From NCBI GenBank assembly GCA_041656295.1, contig JBBADV010000002.1, positions 1 to 64,000 of the forward strand: 64,000 bases of DNA, written 5' to 3'. Each line of letters begins with the position of its first letter. Within the stretch, counting starts at the first letter, position 1. Source of the DNA: Kiritimatiellales bacterium (GTDB lineage Bacteria; Verrucomicrobiota; Kiritimatiellia; Kiritimatiellales; Tichowtungiaceae). This document shows positions 33,400 to 43,003 of this stretch, in pieces. Below the pieces are notes generated by a model. It saw nothing but the letters and a program-made list of their open reading frames with translations, had not been told where the DNA came from and searched no databases. Both the position numbers and the translations under genes were made by a program.

Positions 33400-36300
33400 A
33401 TGAATATGAGTACAAAAAAACAGAGTAATCCTTTCTCCGCTGGCGGAGGGGGATCTAATTTTGAAATGAATATTCAATCGGCATTTGCGGTACTCATGCT
33501 CGGTCAAGTTTCAGTACCATGTCTTCCTCCGTGGCCAATAAAAAAAATCAAGTTACAAGGCAAATATGCAGGCTATGAAACCGACGATTGTATTGTTTTC
33601 GTTAATGATTCTAAAACAGGGTCTGAAGCCAAATTGTTTACTCAAATTAAACATACAGTCACAATCACAGAAACAGACGAGATTTTCGGTGAAGTGATCC
33701 AGGCAGCTTGGAATGATTTCACAAATAATAAAATTTTTGACCCGACAATAGATTCAATTGCTCTGATCACGGGTCCCATGAGCGCTACTGACATCGTGAA
33801 TGTCAGGCCTTTATTAGAATGGGCTCGACATAGTGAAGATGCCCAAGATTACCTCAAAAAAGTACACTCTTTAGGGTTTAGCAGTGAAATAAAAAAACGA
33901 AAACTTGCAGCGATTCGGACACAACTAAAAAATGCAAATGAAGGAAATGAAATAGACGACGATACGTTTTGGCAGTTCATAAAGTGTTTCCATTTGTTGT
34001 CTTATGATTTAGATGTCGATTCTGGGAATACCTATCCTCTTTTACTTGCGATATTACGTCATTTTGCAGGCAATACACCAGAAAACTCATGGGCTAGACT
34101 AAAAAGTGTGGTGCAATCTGCGAATCAAAATGCGGGGACATTACTTCCATCCGATTTGCTTTCCGAATTAGAAATTCAATCACAGTTAAACATTAATGAA
34201 CATTGGCATCAGGATCACAAAAAATTACAAGAACACGGAGAATATATTCTTGATGGAATAAAATCTGATATTGGTGGGTTAACTCTTCCGCGCAATGATT
34301 TTATCTGTCATCTACACGCTATTTGCGAAGAAACAAGTTTTGTATTAATTCAGGGTGAGAGAGGATGCGGGAAATCCAGTTTGATCCGCCAATTTATCAA
34401 TACTTTAGACAAATCTACATCGGTTTATTGTTTAAGGGCAGAAGACTTCGATAAGCCTCATCTGGATGCTGTGTTTACAAGCATTGGCCTCCATGGTTCT
34501 CTTGGTACTCTTGAAGAAAATTTAGCATTAATACCACGTCGGTTTTTAGTAATCGAATCATTAGAAAAGAAGCTACTAGAACTTACCCATACCGGAGCGT
34601 TTATTGACCTGTTTACATTTTTGAAGAAACGGCCAGAATGGACGGTAATTGCCTCTGGAAGAGACTATGCACATTCTCAAATAGTATCTAATTTTCTTAC
34701 CCCTCACGATATTCGTTATCGATCATTAACCCTAACGGGATTTACAAAAGAAGAGGTTAGTTATTTTTGCGATCAGCTTATCCCCATGCAACAATTCAAG
34801 ACAAACGAGCAATTGAAATTATTATTCCAAAACCCATTTATGGCGCGTCTTGCTTACCAAGCATCTTCTAGTGGAACTCGGTTATCATCAACAGAAGGAG
34901 AACACGTTTTTCGGGTAGCCATATGGAATGATGTTATCTCTAAAGAATCCTGTAGAGTAAATGGACTCCCTATTAAACGAAAAAACACCTTTGTCGATAT
35001 ATCAGTCCGCCGTGCAAAAAATATGGTTTTTGGGATTCCGCAAGATGGCCTTGATCCAGAAGCTTTGTTAGCTCTTGAGGGGGATCAGTTAGTCCGAAGA
35101 GACGTCCATAATGGATTAGTTAGTCCAACTCATGACGTACTGGAGGATTGGGCATTAGAAAGGTTTATTGATGAAGCATACACTGCCGGCGGTAATGACA
35201 TAAAAAATTTTATAAGCGCGGTTGGAACAGAACCCGCAATGAATCGCGCTTTTAGATTATGGCTAACGAATAAACTCAAAACGGACCCCCACATTTGGAA
35301 TTTTCTCTCTGATTTATTCAAAGATAATACAGAGGAAGAAATATGGAGAGACGAAGCGATTACAGCCATTTTATTGGACGAAAATCTGTCGGATACTTTG
35401 GAAAAACTCAAAGATTCCTTGTTTGAAAATAATGGGCAACTTCTAAAACGGTTTTGCTTTCTTTTGCGAATTGTTTCAAAAGAACCATCTCAGTTAATAA
35501 CTCAAGAAATATCAAAGGAGAATAACACCACAATTCCGCAGTTCTTGATACCTACCGGAACTGGATGGAATATCATTATTCAATTTTTATATAAAAACAA
35601 AGATTCCATCAATGAAACATATTACAAGGATATCGTAGCAGTTTTAAGCGAATATGCGCAAACGATTACTATTACTTCACCTGCTTCTGACATAGTCCGG
35701 GCTACCGGCTTGTTGGGAATTCATATGCTTCAGTTTTTCAGATCCGATTATCGCAATCATAACAGACTTAAAAAATTACTCACCGTGATCATAAAGACTA
35801 CTGTAGCGATTGGTCCTGAAATTAAAAAGCTGCTTCGTGGCGTCCTTGATATTGAAGATAGATACAACCGCCCTGATTATGCCGATCTGCTGCTAGATCT
35901 AGCGTTAACTGATCCCATCACCGCAATCTTGTGTAAATATCAACCGGAATTAATCATTGATGTAGCATGGAGAATTTGGATGATTGATCGGTGTCCATGG
36001 CCACCTTCTGAGAGGTTCTATGGAGAATATTTCCGCCGGGATGTTGGAGATTGCTTCGCAATAAATGATCATCACTCTGGAACAAAATTTTTTCCAGCCA
36101 GCGGATCTAAGGGGCCATTTTTTCCATTGCTTCGATTCCATCCTGAGATCGGATTAGATTTTATTTTAAGGATATGTAATTTCGCAACGGAATCGTATAT
36201 TATATCAGGGCTTGATGGCCCCAGTGAATTTGATGGAATGTCCCCTGACAATGATTCTTTTAAATCAGCGGACGAAATTGTAATTGAAATCAACCTTCCA

Positions 36301-38523
36301 AATGGACAAACGCGCCTTCAGTATTGTACCCAAAGATTATGGTCTGCTTATAGAAGCGCTACCGTTACCCCGTGCCTTTTACAAACCGCATTGATGGCGC
36401 TCGAAAACTGGTTGATAGAAACAGTGGATCGCTCTGAAGATAAACTCTATTTGGAAGCATTGTTTTTAATTATTCTGAGCGAAAGTAATTCTGTGTTAAC
36501 TACTGCGGTTCTAGCATCAGTTGCTACAGGCTTTCCAGATAAATTAGGGAGAGCATCTCTTCCACTTTTAAGTGTTCCAAAATTTTATGAAAAAGATTTG
36601 ATTCGTGCAGCTATTCAAGAAAGCCGAGAACGAGGAATAAATCTATTTGGAGGATTATTTAATCCCGACCCGTATGCTGACTTTTATGCAGAAGAACGAA
36701 AAACTGCAGCAGCGCGAACATGGCGAAACGAAAGCTTGGAAACATTAGTTTTTAAGCTTCAATTCGGAGATATCCGCGATGAAGTTTTTAATATCCTTGA
36801 TCAATTGAAAGATGTTGTGGGTGATAATGAGCGCTGGAAATTTCGTTTCCATCGCATTGATTCTCGATGTATGAACCCTGTTGCTGATAAGGAGAAAAAG
36901 CAGATTTTTTTTGTTCCCAAAAATATGGACTCAGATCTCAAGGAAAAACAAAGCAAAACATTTGCGAATATGGCTCAATTAAATCGATTTGTGGCTTTAA
37001 CTTTATGGGCGGATGCCGCGTTTAAAAATGAAGTGTACGAAAACAGTTCATATGGGGATTGGACAGAAGCTTTGTCGGAAGCAAAAGAGCTGTGGAATCT
37101 AATTGCCGACGGGAAGGTGCGCGAAGTTGAATTAATGCAAGCTGGAAGTATTTGTAGAGCTGCAGTGATATTCCTTCGCGATCATGGTTCAAAATTAAAA
37201 GAAGATGATGTTGAATGGGCAATTGAAAGGGTATGCACGGCTATTTTGCCGGAAACTCGCGACAATGATTATTCCATAGATGCTATGGATGTTACAGATC
37301 ATTCCGGTGCTGCCGCCGTTGCGTCAATACTTCCTATTCTTTTTGATTTTTTTGAAACGGAAGATGACCGAAATTCTCTAAAGATGCTGATTGTAACTGC
37401 GTTGACTCATGTAAACAAAAATGTTCGTGAATCCGCAGCAAAAGGAATTCGTGAGTATCTTTGGTCTCGCGATTCTGAATTCGCTAAAATTTGTTTCTAT
37501 GGCACTATAGCATATGCAAAAGCGATGATTGATGCACGGGAGAACAAAAGAAAATCATCAGAAGGAGATCGAATTTTTGAAGAAAATGATCCTGATTGGA
37601 TTGTTACATTCTGTGAAAAAATGATATCCGGTAATGTCGATGTGCCTGAATTATCGTTTACTTTTAACACACACTGCGGTTGGAATATGCTCGTTCCTTG
37701 TCTTATTGTTCCCAATGGGACCACCGATCACGTTCAGATAAATTTTCTTTCCAGAATGCTAGAGCTTTGCGCTGAAATAGAAGCTAAGGAAATGCAGTAT
37801 AGTGGTAACAAAATTGATGAAAAAATATTTATGAAGCTTCCTCGCCACCTAGCAGAGATTGTGTTCTTCTCCCCTGATGAGGAAAAGAAGACGTTCCTCA
37901 ATCAACTAAACGATATTTGTCAAAAAGCACCCAATATCGTCCATTCATTTTTGATTAATTATCTATGTATAGCTGATCTTCATAACCAAGTTGATTCGTA
38001 TTGGGATATATGGCGTACTTTTTCCTCAGAATTAGGAAAAATTTGTATAGGGCATAAACCGGCTAAATTTCTTCCTTATCGTGAACAGGACGTGAACACG
38101 CTGATTAGTGGATATTTATTTTATGATTTTGGGTGGTCAAGAGTCCGTCCGGATGACCATGTAATTAATCTTGGAAAAGACGATATTTCAAGTTTCTGTG
38201 CAGAACATGGAGCAAACCCTTTGGTGTTCGAGGCATATTGTCGTTTCTTATACGACTTCCCAGATTTATTTGTTCCGAACGGATTGTTGACATTATCTAT
38301 GTTGCAGCTAAAGGTCGGTGGATCAAAGCTGATGTCGGGAACAAATACAGTGTTTTATCTCAAAGTCATCTTACAAAGATATCTGTTGGAAACCGGCGAA
38401 GCATCCATTCCGGAAAAATTGCACTCTGCATGCAAGGTGTTATTAGATGCTTTAGTCGAACAAGCATCCTCAAACGCTTATTTCCTGCGCGAACGACTTA
38501 TTCGTTCTATAAGACGATCCTAG
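33400..38523 (+). CDS. Giant nuclease-STAND ATPase, putative Avs-like antiphage sensor
   Basis: This 1707-residue protein has three parts. Residues 1-290 form a restriction-nuclease-like domain with GGGGSNFEMNIQSAFAVLM, GYETDD near 58 and FTQIKHTV near 82 (QxK variant of the catalytic strand). An NTPase follows: Walker A GERGCGKSS near 319, Walker B RRFLVIESLE near 380 and a sensor tract ASGRDYAHS near 420. About 1200 residues of helical-repeat type follow, expected to recognise a phage component. The same order, an Mrr-like nuclease, STAND ATPase and repeats, is found in Avs4. No Shine-Dalgarno precedes the ATG. The cassette is more AT-rich than its neighbours and a ParB-like gene follows 35 bp later. 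Confidence 0.8.
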   Translation: MNMSTKKQSNPFSAGGGGSNFEMNIQSAFAVLMLGQVSVPCLPPWPIKKIKLQGKYAGYETDDCIVFVNDSKTGSEAKLFTQIKHTVTITETDEIFGEVIQAAWNDFTNNKIFDPTIDSIALITGPMSATDIVNVRPLLEWARHSEDAQDYLKKVHSLGFSSEIKKRKLAAIRTQLKNANEGNEIDDDTFWQFIKCFHLLSYDLDVDSGNTYPLLLAILRHFAGNTPENSWARLKSVVQSANQNAGTLLPSDLLSELEIQSQLNINEHWHQDHKKLQEHGEYILDGIKSDIGGLTLPRNDFICHLHAICEETSFVLIQGERGCGKSSLIRQFINTLDKSTSVYCLRAEDFDKPHLDAVFTSIGLHGSLGTLEENLALIPRRFLVIESLEKKLLELTHTGAFIDLFTFLKKRPEWTVIASGRDYAHSQIVSNFLTPHDIRYRSLTLTGFTKEEVSYFCDQLIPMQQFKTNEQLKLLFQNPFMARLAYQASSSGTRLSSTEGEHVFRVAIWNDVISKESCRVNGLPIKRKNTFVDISVRRAKNMVFGIPQDGLDPEALLALEGDQLVRRDVHNGLVSPTHDVLEDWALERFIDEAYTAGGNDIKNFISAVGTEPAMNRAFRLWLTNKLKTDPHIWNFLSDLFKDNTEEEIWRDEAITAILLDENLSDTLEKLKDSLFENNGQLLKRFCFLLRIVSKEPSQLITQEISKENNTTIPQFLIPTGTGWNIIIQFLYKNKDSINETYYKDIVAVLSEYAQTITITSPASDIVRATGLLGIHMLQFFRSDYRNHNRLKKLLTVIIKTTVAIGPEIKKLLRGVLDIEDRYNRPDYADLLLDLALTDPITAILCKYQPELIIDVAWRIWMIDRCPWPPSERFYGEYFRRDVGDCFAINDHHSGTKFFPASGSKGPFFPLLRFHPEIGLDFILRICNFATESYIISGLDGPSEFDGMSPDNDSFKSADEIVIEINLPNGQTRLQYCTQRLWSAYRSATVTPCLLQTALMALENWLIETVDRSEDKLYLEALFLIILSESNSVLTTAVLASVATGFPDKLGRASLPLLSVPKFYEKDLIRAAIQESRERGINLFGGLFNPDPYADFYAEERKTAAARTWRNESLETLVFKLQFGDIRDEVFNILDQLKDVVGDNERWKFRFHRIDSRCMNPVADKEKKQIFFVPKNMDSDLKEKQSKTFANMAQLNRFVALTLWADAAFKNEVYENSSYGDWTEALSEAKELWNLIADGKVREVELMQAGSICRAAVIFLRDHGSKLKEDDVEWAIERVCTAILPETRDNDYSIDAMDVTDHSGAAAVASILPILFDFFETEDDRNSLKMLIVTALTHVNKNVRESAAKGIREYLWSRDSEFAKICFYGTIAYAKAMIDARENKRKSSEGDRIFEENDPDWIVTFCEKMISGNVDVPELSFTFNTHCGWNMLVPCLIVPNGTTDHVQINFLSRMLELCAEIEAKEMQYSGNKIDEKIFMKLPRHLAEIVFFSPDEEKKTFLNQLNDICQKAPNIVHSFLINYLCIADLHNQVDSYWDIWRTFSSELGKICIGHKPAKFLPYREQDVNTLISGYLFYDFGWSRVRPDDHVINLGKDDISSFCAEHGANPLVFEAYCRFLYDFPDLFVPNGLLTLSMLQLKVGGSKLMSGTNTVFYLKVILQRYLLETGEASIPEKLHSACKVLLDALVEQASSNAYFLRERLIRSIRRS

Positions 38524-38558
38524 ATTAAGCGATCTTTTCTAAAAACCTAGGACAAGAA

Positions 38559-38990
38559 ATGAAAGTAAAAGTAAAATTTCGATATTTTTTCTCTGATGAT
38601 GGGTTCGAATACACTGGAATTTACGCATTGATCAATTGGCCACAATTGGAACTGTATTGCAGCAGGGAACAATTTGCTGGTATTCCCAATCATATCGAAC
38701 TTTTTGGATATTTACAGCAATGGTTTTCTGATGATCGTTTTTGCCCTGCATTTATTGGGTGGGATGACAAAAAACGAAGTTTATATTTCATAAATGGTCG
38801 TCATCGAGTAGCGTTAATCAGTAAATATCAGCATACTGTTCCGGTAATTTTATGCGGTCAATCCATTCTATACCCTGAAATTCACCGTGCGATAGTAAAA
38901 ATTTTAAACCCAGATGATATAATTGATCTCCCCGATTTACCGTTCGTTCTCCCTCAAAACATGCACCCATCCAAGGGAGAATTCATCTGA
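38559..38990 (+). CDS. ParB/sulfiredoxin-fold small protein, partner of the STAND gene
   Basis: This 143-residue protein contains RSLYFINGRHRVALISKYQHTVPVIL, the ParB/Srx-type GxHR motif with the following hydrophobic strand. In ParB-like folds this site binds a nucleotide (CTP or ATP). The N-terminal half (SDDGFEYTGIYALINWPQLELY) is not recognised. It lies 35 bp after the STAND gene on the same strand and shares its AT-rich composition, so it seems part of the same cassette. Its role could be regulatory or a nucleotide-dependent effector. Confidence 0.65.
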   Translation: MKVKVKFRYFFSDDGFEYTGIYALINWPQLELYCSREQFAGIPNHIELFGYLQQWFSDDRFCPAFIGWDDKKRSLYFINGRHRVALISKYQHTVPVILCGQSILYPEIHRAIVKILNPDDIIDLPDLPFVLPQNMHPSKGEFI

Positions 38991-38998
38991 GGATCAAC

Positions 38999-39178
38999 AT
39001 GCCGTTCGTCGAATGCGGAACTTGCGGCGGGCGACTACTTCTTCTCTACCAGCGTCAGTTTCCTATCGGGCTTGAACCGGGTTTTTCACCATTAGCTAAG
39101 CACCATGAAGTATTCGATGTCGTCATCTCGGCTGTTCCTGACTTATTATTTTCGTTCTCGGTGAAGCTAAAGTGTTAA
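38999..39178 (+). CDS. Possible short ORF, 59 residues
   Basis: ATG directly after the ParB-like gene with GAGGATC upstream. The product has a CGTCGG pair of cysteines at the N-terminus and no known family. It could be a remnant of the DNA that lay right of the cassette. Weak. Confidence 0.2.
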   Translation: MPFVECGTCGGRLLLLYQRQFPIGLEPGFSPLAKHHEVFDVVISAVPDLLFSFSVKLKC

Positions 39179-39211
39179 AAAACCGAAAACAGTCACACCG
39201 AAAACAGATCG

Positions 39212-40021
39212 TCATGCGTGAATATCGCCGCCGCGTTCTTTGTTGCAGGTTTTACAGACACAGTAGCCAGCGCTACGATGAGTCATAAAAATGTTCTTTG
39301 GTTGAATGATTTGTTTGCAGAACTTGCAGGGGAGTGGCTCCTCCAAAACAGTGAATGATGGCTGCGACGGGGGCGTAGATGCCGGTCGGGGTCGGTTATA
39401 CAATGGCTGTACATTGCGGGATCGGAAAAAGCGGGTCTGTTTTTCTTCATGTTTTTCTCGCAAAGCCTGTTCGGTCTCGGCGATTTTCGGATGGTTTTTC
39501 CAACGGAGGAGGTTTTCCTGATGCAATACCGGTTCAAGAGTCTGGTGTGGGCGGCTTTCATACGGATTAGAAAACCGGGTCAAATCCAAGGTCAGGCAAC
39601 CAGCGCAGTTGTCCTGCCGGCCTTTTTTGTCAAAAACTGGTTTCAACACCCAACTTCGCTCGCCGAGGTAACAGTGAAGCTCAGGTGCTTTGACGTCGCC
39701 GACCTGTTCCACACGATCAAACCGAACTGTCTCGCCGGGCAGAACAATCTCTTCCTCATTCAGGTAGCGGGCAATTACCGGAGGAATCTCCAGTTCCCCT
39801 GAGCGCAAATAATCAGTCACCATCCTCAGTAGAGCGGCTCTATAAGAAAATGCGCACTCTGAAGCATCCTGATGGGCAAAGTAATGTTCGTTCTTCTCAC
39901 CTTGACAGGCTCGAAATGGCTTGTGACACAGAGGGCAGACACACTCACACGCAAGGCCGCGTTTGACATCATCAACGAAAGCAATATCATTCGTCTTGTT
40001 GATACCGTATGGGTTTTTCAT
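39212..40021 (-). CDS. CoiA-like zinc-finger protein
   Basis: This 269-residue protein has an N-terminal tract CVCPLCHKPFRACQGEKNEHYFAHQ, a CxxC-plus-His finger characteristic of competence protein CoiA and its relatives. A second finger lies near the C-terminus: PCKFCKQIIQPK with CVCKTCNKERGG. The nuclease core of full CoiA was not identified, since the middle part (LPGETVRFDRVEQVGDVKAPELHCYLGER) is unrecognised. CoiA-like genes are frequent in integrative elements and defence islands. It lies downstream of the PD-(D/E)XK gene on the same strand, 29 bp away. Confidence 0.7.
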   Translation of the reverse strand: MKNPYGINKTNDIAFVDDVKRGLACECVCPLCHKPFRACQGEKNEHYFAHQDASECAFSYRAALLRMVTDYLRSGELEIPPVIARYLNEEEIVLPGETVRFDRVEQVGDVKAPELHCYLGERSWVLKPVFDKKGRQDNCAGCLTLDLTRFSNPYESRPHQTLEPVLHQENLLRWKNHPKIAETEQALREKHEEKQTRFFRSRNVQPLYNRPRPASTPPSQPSFTVLEEPLPCKFCKQIIQPKNIFMTHRSAGYCVCKTCNKERGGDIHA

Positions 40022-40050
40022 ATACTACTTTCGTGACCTGATAAGTTGCT

Positions 40051-42141
40051 TCATATCTTTGCTTTTTTAACTTTTTCCGGCCTTGCCTCGGTGGAGCTGC
40101 CGCGCAAATAATAGTCAAGATACCAATCCTTGGCACCTGTCGTCATATGGCGAGTTCGCGTCACTTCACGCTCAAAATCTTCATTGTTGTCTGTATGGTT
40201 TAAAATTTCGAGCATCTGAGGGACACTAAGAAAACGGCAGTTCATAAAGCTATGTAGGCCGTATGCTCCATCTTGCGTATACACCGCCTTAAAAAGCCCC
40301 GTTCTATACTGGTTCTGGATTGTAACCAGATGTTCTTCAATCTTAACCAACGACTTTTTGTCCTCACTATCGAGGGTTGCATTAACAAGACTGACCAGCA
40401 GGTGGTTAATAAAAGAATCATCTTGGATTCCATTAAAATCAAATAGTGACAGTGCTATTCGTTCCACTGCACGTTTTTTTAGTCCAATACGTGTTCCATC
40501 CACAAATGTTAGGGCATCACATTTACGTAGGCAGTATTCGTGGCAACCGGTCTGCGCGAGCGCATGAAAAAGCGACTGAGAAAGGTCTATCAAGCTTTGC
40601 ACTGAATTACCGGCGCGGGCATTGGCAGTAAGCGTTTTTCGTTTCAATTCAATAAAAATGATCCTCGCATCAGTCTCAACAATGAAATCGCACTCCCCTT
40701 CTTGGCTATTGATGTTCAGGTCGTTGGCAATATCAGCAGAAATCTTATATTTTCCTCCCTGATAAAACGTCACATTACGGCCTTGCAGCTGTGCAGCTAT
40801 AAATGATTCCAAGGCATCACCAACAAGCATTCCCTCATCTTTCCCCTTTGACAGATTGCTTTTCAGCTCGCGAAGTAGCGTGGCATAAAATCCATAATTA
40901 CACAGATGCTCATTTGGATAAAGGAAGACTCCATTGAAATGAACAAACGGACGCTGAAAATAATTCCGCTTGGTTATATCGCTGACAGACAGGTACCCGG
41001 AATTGATTGAGCTTTTTTCAAATGTAAGCTGATTTAGCACGCTCGAAAGTTTTGCCGACCCATAGCGAGAACCTAAATCATCATTAAGTTGATCAAACGT
41101 AAAGATCAGAGGAGACGAACTCTTCGCCTGATTCGATACCCACTGCAGAATGTCCAGATAGACATCAACATCCTTTACAGCGCTAGCTAGGTCGCTGGCG
41201 TTCCAGATGCCGGTCATCATTGTAATCATGTGCTCGGAATAGACCTGATCAATCGCAAAGTGTTGGTCAAATAGAATACACTTCTGAATATCATCAATAA
41301 TGGTTTCTGGAGGGCGTAACAACTCCTCGAACTTGAGTAAAGGCTGCAGCTCCATCACACCGAAAAAATGCTTGGAAATATTGAAAACTTCATCAATCAC
41401 CTTTGCGGATCGTTTTGCATCCTGCTCGGGATTTAAGTGCGATAGACTGACATTGAAAAGGTAACCCAAAGGTATTTTCAACTCGGATGGCTCAAGCATT
41501 CCTGGCTCCGTTCTGAATCTGAATCGATTATATCCGTCTCCTTTGAAGAGGCTTCCCAGCATATGCATGATATAGTCAAAGCCTACATGGCCAAGTCGCG
41601 CGAACCTGTACTGCATGGCGTGTTCAAATTTTTCCTCATCTGCATCCGACAGTCTAACTTTTCCCCGTTCGATGCTGGCCTCATATCCTAACGATCTCAG
41701 GAAACGAACCGACTCCGCGATCAGTTTTGGCCGATGGCACATGTAATTTCTGTCTGGGTTGTGGCGATTAAGTCGGAAATAAGACTGTAGATAACCTTTA
41801 GTTCTCAGCCATTTGGTCTCATCGGCATTAAAGTAACCCGTACGAATCCCTATAAAATTGAGAGAAATCAAAAAATACATAGCGTTATTATGCTGGGTTT
41901 CTTGAGATACATGATGCTCAAGCAGAACGTGACGCACCACCCCAGTAAATTCTATAGGCTTCAGGTCACTACCGAATAGATTCTCTTCGATTTTCTGCTT
42001 TAGGATACTCTGAATGCTAGAGTGCCGATGTTCATCGAGTTCAGGATGTTCATCAAAAACATCCCAAGATTCATCAACACTCAGATCCAGTTCCCACTTC
42101 GCATCATCATTCGTCAAAAAATGTAATATGTCTTCCATCAT
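40051..42141 (-). CDS. Large PD-(D/E)XK nuclease-like protein, putative defence effector
   Basis: In this 696-residue protein the C-terminal third has a restriction-fold core: LESFIAAQLQGRNVTFYQGG (helix with Glu), GECDFIVETD near 485 (Asp) and IIFIELKRKT near 495 (ExK). A helix LIDLSQSLFHALAQTG follows. The N-terminal 450 residues are helical and unrecognised, perhaps a sensor or scaffold. The ATG lies 35 bp inside the end of the upstream gene, giving translational coupling. Together with the truncated sensor protein upstream it may form a two-gene system, or be a leftover of a rearranged one. Confidence 0.7.
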   Translation of the reverse strand: MMEDILHFLTNDDAKWELDLSVDESWDVFDEHPELDEHRHSSIQSILKQKIEENLFGSDLKPIEFTGVVRHVLLEHHVSQETQHNNAMYFLISLNFIGIRTGYFNADETKWLRTKGYLQSYFRLNRHNPDRNYMCHRPKLIAESVRFLRSLGYEASIERGKVRLSDADEEKFEHAMQYRFARLGHVGFDYIMHMLGSLFKGDGYNRFRFRTEPGMLEPSELKIPLGYLFNVSLSHLNPEQDAKRSAKVIDEVFNISKHFFGVMELQPLLKFEELLRPPETIIDDIQKCILFDQHFAIDQVYSEHMITMMTGIWNASDLASAVKDVDVYLDILQWVSNQAKSSSPLIFTFDQLNDDLGSRYGSAKLSSVLNQLTFEKSSINSGYLSVSDITKRNYFQRPFVHFNGVFLYPNEHLCNYGFYATLLRELKSNLSKGKDEGMLVGDALESFIAAQLQGRNVTFYQGGKYKISADIANDLNINSQEGECDFIVETDARIIFIELKRKTLTANARAGNSVQSLIDLSQSLFHALAQTGCHEYCLRKCDALTFVDGTRIGLKKRAVERIALSLFDFNGIQDDSFINHLLVSLVNATLDSEDKKSLVKIEEHLVTIQNQYRTGLFKAVYTQDGAYGLHSFMNCRFLSVPQMLEILNHTDNNEDFEREVTRTRHMTTGAKDWYLDYYLRGSSTEARPEKVKKAKI

Positions 42142-42553
42142 TGCTCGTCATTCCGTAAAGGGCGAACCAGATACTGTCGACTATTTTCTTTTCTATCCAC
42201 TGTCCTTTATCAGAAAAAAGTCTTGGAGTTATGAATATGAAGGTCGTTCCCTCAGGCCTTATCTGTAAAGAATTTTCGGAGCGGTTTTTATAGTCATCAT
42301 TGGCTTTTGATTTTGGGTTTTGATTGCAGCCACATTCCCAAACCGATTTTCCGTGGGGGACATAAAGAGACTCTTCCGTGGTTTCTAAAATTCCATCAAA
42401 TCCAGAAATCCATACCGCATCACCTGCCGGAAAGGATAGCTTCTTTGGATCATGAGATGCGAGAATCAGCCGGCGAATGAGGCCTGGCAGGAACCCTTGC
42501 GCTTCCCGCCGATCTGCCCATTGACTTAAATCTGTTGAATTGGTCCATTTCAT
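42107..42553 (-). CDS. Truncated N-terminal domain of a large defence-type protein
   Basis: This 148-residue protein has a conserved pattern seen at the start of much larger NTPase or STAND-type bacterial proteins: LPGLIRRLILAS, FPAGDAVWISGFDGILET, VPHGKSVWECG, KANDDYKNRSEN and TTFIFITPR followed by KGQWIEKK. After IVDSIWF the usual continuation is lost and the frame ends with 20 unrelated residues that overlap the next gene. It is either a fragment of a larger gene cut by replacement, or a short stand-alone version now coupled to the nuclease gene. Confidence 0.55.
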   Translation of the reverse strand: MKWTNSTDLSQWADRREAQGFLPGLIRRLILASHDPKKLSFPAGDAVWISGFDGILETTEESLYVPHGKSVWECGCNQNPKSKANDDYKNRSENSLQIRPEGTTFIFITPRLFSDKGQWIEKKIVDSIWFALYGMTSNDGRHITFFDE

Positions 42554-42658
42554 AGCATTCTTCCAATCTTAAATTATTTACTAATTAAGAACCAATACAA
42601 TTGCTATCAATGATAGATATTGACTTGATAGCCCATGAAATAAGTTCGATCGAACATT

Positions 42659-42784
42659 TTGCAATCAAATATATTACACGAATGCCTGCTCGCCCTGTTT
42701 TCCCTGCTGACGCTCTCCGCCTTCAGTTACCCCACCAAGGTCGTGGCCATCGCGGATGGAGAGGCTTTCAATAGATCAGGATAG
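42659..42784 (+). pseudogene. Possible thermonuclease (SNase-like) 5' fragment
   Basis: A 41-residue frame reads LLALFSLLTLSAFSYPTKVVAIADGEAF, resembling the signal peptide and first strand (KVV-x-VADGDT) of secreted staphylococcal-nuclease-like proteins. It then stops. Most of the gene is missing. It lies at the right edge of the accessory region. The remainder of 42554-43003 holds a 12-bp palindrome GTTCGATCGAAC near 42646 and nothing else recognisable. Confidence 0.35.
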
Positions 42785-43003
42785 ACGTTATCAGCCATGC
42801 CCAATGTTAACCCTGAGCGGCTTTGGCTGGTCACAAAAAAACGCAGGAAACAGTGACTTCTTTTTTAATTACAGGCTTTTTTATTAAATCATGCTTATGA
42901 ATTATACAGTTAAAGATGTTTTGCCGCTTGGATGTCACTCAAAAAAATAATCATTCTCGTTTGGATTGACAAAATTCGTTAATAAAAATACCTCTATGAA
43001 ATC

